Of a stretch of 64,000 nt of DNA, positions 62,266 to 64,000 are shown in pieces; the stretch's first letter is position 1; each line of letters starts with the position of its first letter. Position numbers and translations under genes: made by a program. The DNA lies in contig NZ_JANBVS010000026.1 in assembly GCF_024586915.1 (NCBI RefSeq), positions 1-64,000 on the forward strand, read 5' to 3'. Origin of the DNA: Bradyrhizobium sp. SRS-191. GTDB taxonomy: Bacteria > Pseudomonadota > Alphaproteobacteria > Rhizobiales > Xanthobacteraceae. The notes beneath the pieces are model-generated. The model had not been told where the DNA came from and did not search any database. It saw only the letters and a list, made by a program, of their open reading frames with translations.

Positions 62266-62414
62266 GGCGCGGCAACAAACTGAAACTCATTTGCAAAAAT
62301 CGAAAGGTATTTGAAGCAATTACATCTCCGTAAGGTCGTACACTCTGTCCAAACTGTAAGTTGAATGCCGAGGTCAGCAAGCTCATGCTGATCCGGCTTT
62401 CCAAGGAGGTTGGC

Positions 62415-63026
62415 ATGAGAAAGTTCACGATTGCCGCTGTCGCCGTGCTCGCCATCGCCGGTTCGACTGCGGTCTACGCCCAGCGCGGCTGGATTCACGA
62501 TCACATGCATCATGCGCGCATGAACCCGGAAGACCGCGCCGCGATGCTCGACGCGCGCATCGCCTCGGTCCATGCCGGGCTGAAGCTGAACGCGGATCAG
62601 GAGAAGCTGTGGCCGCCGGTCGAGGCCGCGGTGCGCGATCTCGTCAAGCTGCGCTTCGACCGGGCCAATGCGCGGATGAAGGCCGCTGACGATGCGCAGG
62701 ACAAGGACGTCGATCCGGTGGCGCGTCTGCGCGAGCGGGCCGATACGATGGCCGTGACGGCGGACGCGATGAAGAAGGTCGCCGACGCTGCCGATCCGCT
62801 CTACAAGACGCTCGACGACGGCCAGAAGCGCCGGCTGTCGATGCTCACCCGGCCGATGGGGCGCATGATGGGACCGGATGGTCCGCGCCATCACCGCTGG
62901 ATGGAACGCGGCGAGGGCGACGGTCCGCGCTTCGGAGAGAACCGATTCGGGCCGGGGCCGATGGGCCACCCGCCGATGGACCGCATGGGCTGGTCCGACG
63001 AGGACCGCGACTCCGGGCGGCTCTGA
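62415..63026 (+). CDS. Periplasmic LTXXQ/Spy-like protein (203 aa)
   Basis: Signal peptide (MRKFTIAAVAVLAIAGSTAVYA) and a helical Spy/CpxP-like domain. The LTXXQ-type motifs read LKLNADQEKLW and LDDGQKRRL. The first has Asn at the Thr position. Basic, Met/His-rich and Gly/Pro-rich C-terminal tail. The AGGAGG site before the ATG at 62415 fixes the start. It may be a periplasmic chaperone or metal-stress protein. A strong terminator follows at 63073-63099. Confidence 0.85.
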   Translation: MRKFTIAAVAVLAIAGSTAVYAQRGWIHDHMHHARMNPEDRAAMLDARIASVHAGLKLNADQEKLWPPVEAAVRDLVKLRFDRANARMKAADDAQDKDVDPVARLRERADTMAVTADAMKKVADAADPLYKTLDDGQKRRLSMLTRPMGRMMGPDGPRHHRWMERGEGDGPRFGENRFGPGPMGHPPMDRMGWSDEDRDSGRL

Positions 63027-63072
63027 GGATCGGTTAACGATCCCTCTGAATCCGCTGGAATTTCCGCTTGGG

Positions 63073-63099
63073 AAAAACCGCCGCACGCCGGCGGTTTTT
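63073..63099. terminator. Rho-independent terminator
   Basis: Perfect stem AAAAACCGCCG (63073-63083) / CGGCGGTTTTT (63089-63099), loop CACGC. T-run on the plus strand and A-run on the minus, so it could work in both directions. Confidence 0.93.
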
Positions 63100-63201
63100 C
63101 TGCATCGAAAATGCCAAATAATCGTCAGGGATCGCTGGACATCCCGGAATCGCTTTGCTAAACGACCGGCTCTCGCGGGGGCTTTCTCCGGATGCAGATC
63201 C

Positions 63202-63277
<76 letters not shown>

Positions 63278-63293
63278 AGCCCTCCGAACTTCC

Positions 63294-64000
63294 TCAATCT
63301 TCGTCCGAATCGTCGAGCGCGCTGAGCGCGCGGCGAACCGTCTCAACCAGATCGAGCGCCACCGGCGACGGGCTGCGTTGCGGCGGAAACACCGCAGCGA
63401 ATTCGAAGTCGATGCGCGGCGTGAACGGTCGCGCCACGACGCCGCGGCCATCGAACTCGCGCGCGGTAAAGGGATCGCAGATCGCGACGCCGAGGCCTGA
63501 GGACACCATCCCGCACATGATCTCGGACAGCGTCGTCTCGACGCGCAGCACCCGCTGGATGTCGTCGCGGTGGAAGACCTGATCGATCAGGTGACGGCTC
63601 GTCGAGCCGGCGGACAGTGAGATGAAGGTCTCGCCCTCGAAGTCACGGGGCGCCAGCGCGTCCTTGGCCGCGAGCCGATGTCCGGCCGGCAGCACGGCGA
63701 CGCGCGGCAGCGCCGGCAGCTTCACGCTTGGCAGGCCGGCATGCGCAATCGGCACCTCGGCGAAGCCGACGTCGCATTGCGCGTTCAGCACCCAGTCGAT
63801 CACGATCGGCGAGATCACGCCGAAGAAGGCAAGGTTGAGATTCGGCCGCTCCTGCAGGAAGCCGCCGGCGAGCCGCGGCAGATAGCCGTTCGACAGCGCG
63901 GGCAGGGCTGCGATGCGCAGCGTGCCGGTGCGGCGGCCGCGGATTTCCTCGGCGGCGGCGGTGATGCGATCGAGCCCGACGAAGGAGCGCTCGACCTCCA
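63294..64000 (-). CDS. LysR family transcriptional regulator, 5' part outside the window
   Basis: The C-terminal effector domain of a LysR-type regulator. The reading frame runs off the right edge, so the start and the N-terminal helix-turn-helix are missing. Visible segments are TAAAEEIRGRRTGTLRIAAL (linker and first strand), ALPRVAVLPAGHRLAAKDAL and FHRDDIQRVLRVETTLSEIM. The gene ends 17 bases downstream of the tRNA CCA on the opposite strand. Target genes are unknown. Confidence 0.9.
   Translation of the reverse strand, partial: EVERSFVGLDRITAAAEEIRGRRTGTLRIAALPALSNGYLPRLAGGFLQERPNLNLAFFGVISPIVIDWVLNAQCDVGFAEVPIAHAGLPSVKLPALPRVAVLPAGHRLAAKDALAPRDFEGETFISLSAGSTSRHLIDQVFHRDDIQRVLRVETTLSEIMCGMVSSGLGVAICDPFTAREFDGRGVVARPFTPRIDFEFAAVFPPQRSPSPVALDLVETVRRALSALDDSDED

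Overview
The window is high-GC alphaproteobacterial chromosome, most likely Bradyrhizobium or a close relative. The evidence is the ilvN and ilvC genes in one block and leuA at the other end, several families of intergenic palindromic repeats that I recall as typical of Bradyrhizobiaceae, a tRNA-Lys, and dense transport and catabolic genes in short operons. No phage, integrase, transposase or CRISPR array was found. Species-level assignment is inference.

Layout. 1-4553: a PLP-dependent threonine dehydratase-like enzyme, ilvN, a methyltransferase, a LysE-type exporter and ilvC. 4782-10305: two tandem BtuB-like TonB-dependent receptors on the minus strand. Each is preceded by a cobalamin riboswitch, the second of which is degraded, and a membrane protein follows the first receptor. 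10413-15954: a DUF2336 protein, an SDR oxidoreductase, small and membrane proteins, and a membrane sulfatase/LTA-synthase-like enzyme. 16003-20422: an IclR regulator, a CoA-transferase and two solute-binding proteins without permeases. 20599-28254: a rhodanese, an OpuB-type osmoprotectant ABC transporter, a nitrate/sulfonate-type ABC transporter, a Nudix protein and a PPK2 kinase. 28482-34583: a CHASE2-PAS-GGDEF-EAL protein and a FecR-domain protein with a Gly/Asn/Ser repeat tail, divergent from an orphan TpsB (FhaC/ShlB-type) porin.

34691-42950 is an accessory region with lower GC and several unrecognised proteins. Its key feature is a 47-bp near-perfect direct repeat (36856-36902 and 40129-40175). 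The repeat duplicates the 3' end of a serine hydrolase gene and brackets three genes of unknown function. Immediately beyond lies a compact operon in which an ECF sigma factor sits between two small CPxC-containing membrane proteins.

42952-56136: an MFS drug exporter, small secreted proteins, a Crp/Fnr regulator, a PepSY protein with a siderophore receptor, a cluster of small disordered proteins with candidate EcfG (general stress) promoters, a serine hydrolase, a ParDE-type toxin-antitoxin pair and an alpha/beta hydrolase. 56205-58933: a structured dispersed repeat, then a leucine-rich leader peptide (ribosome-mediated attenuation) ahead of leuA. 59229-64000: a TRAP transporter, an LTXXQ periplasmic protein with a strong terminator, tRNA-Lys(CTT) and a partial LysR regulator.

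Three branched-chain amino acid genes (ilvN, ilvC, leuA) are within reach. Vitamin B12 uptake, iron uptake, osmoprotectant uptake and c-di-GMP/surface export are the other coherent themes.
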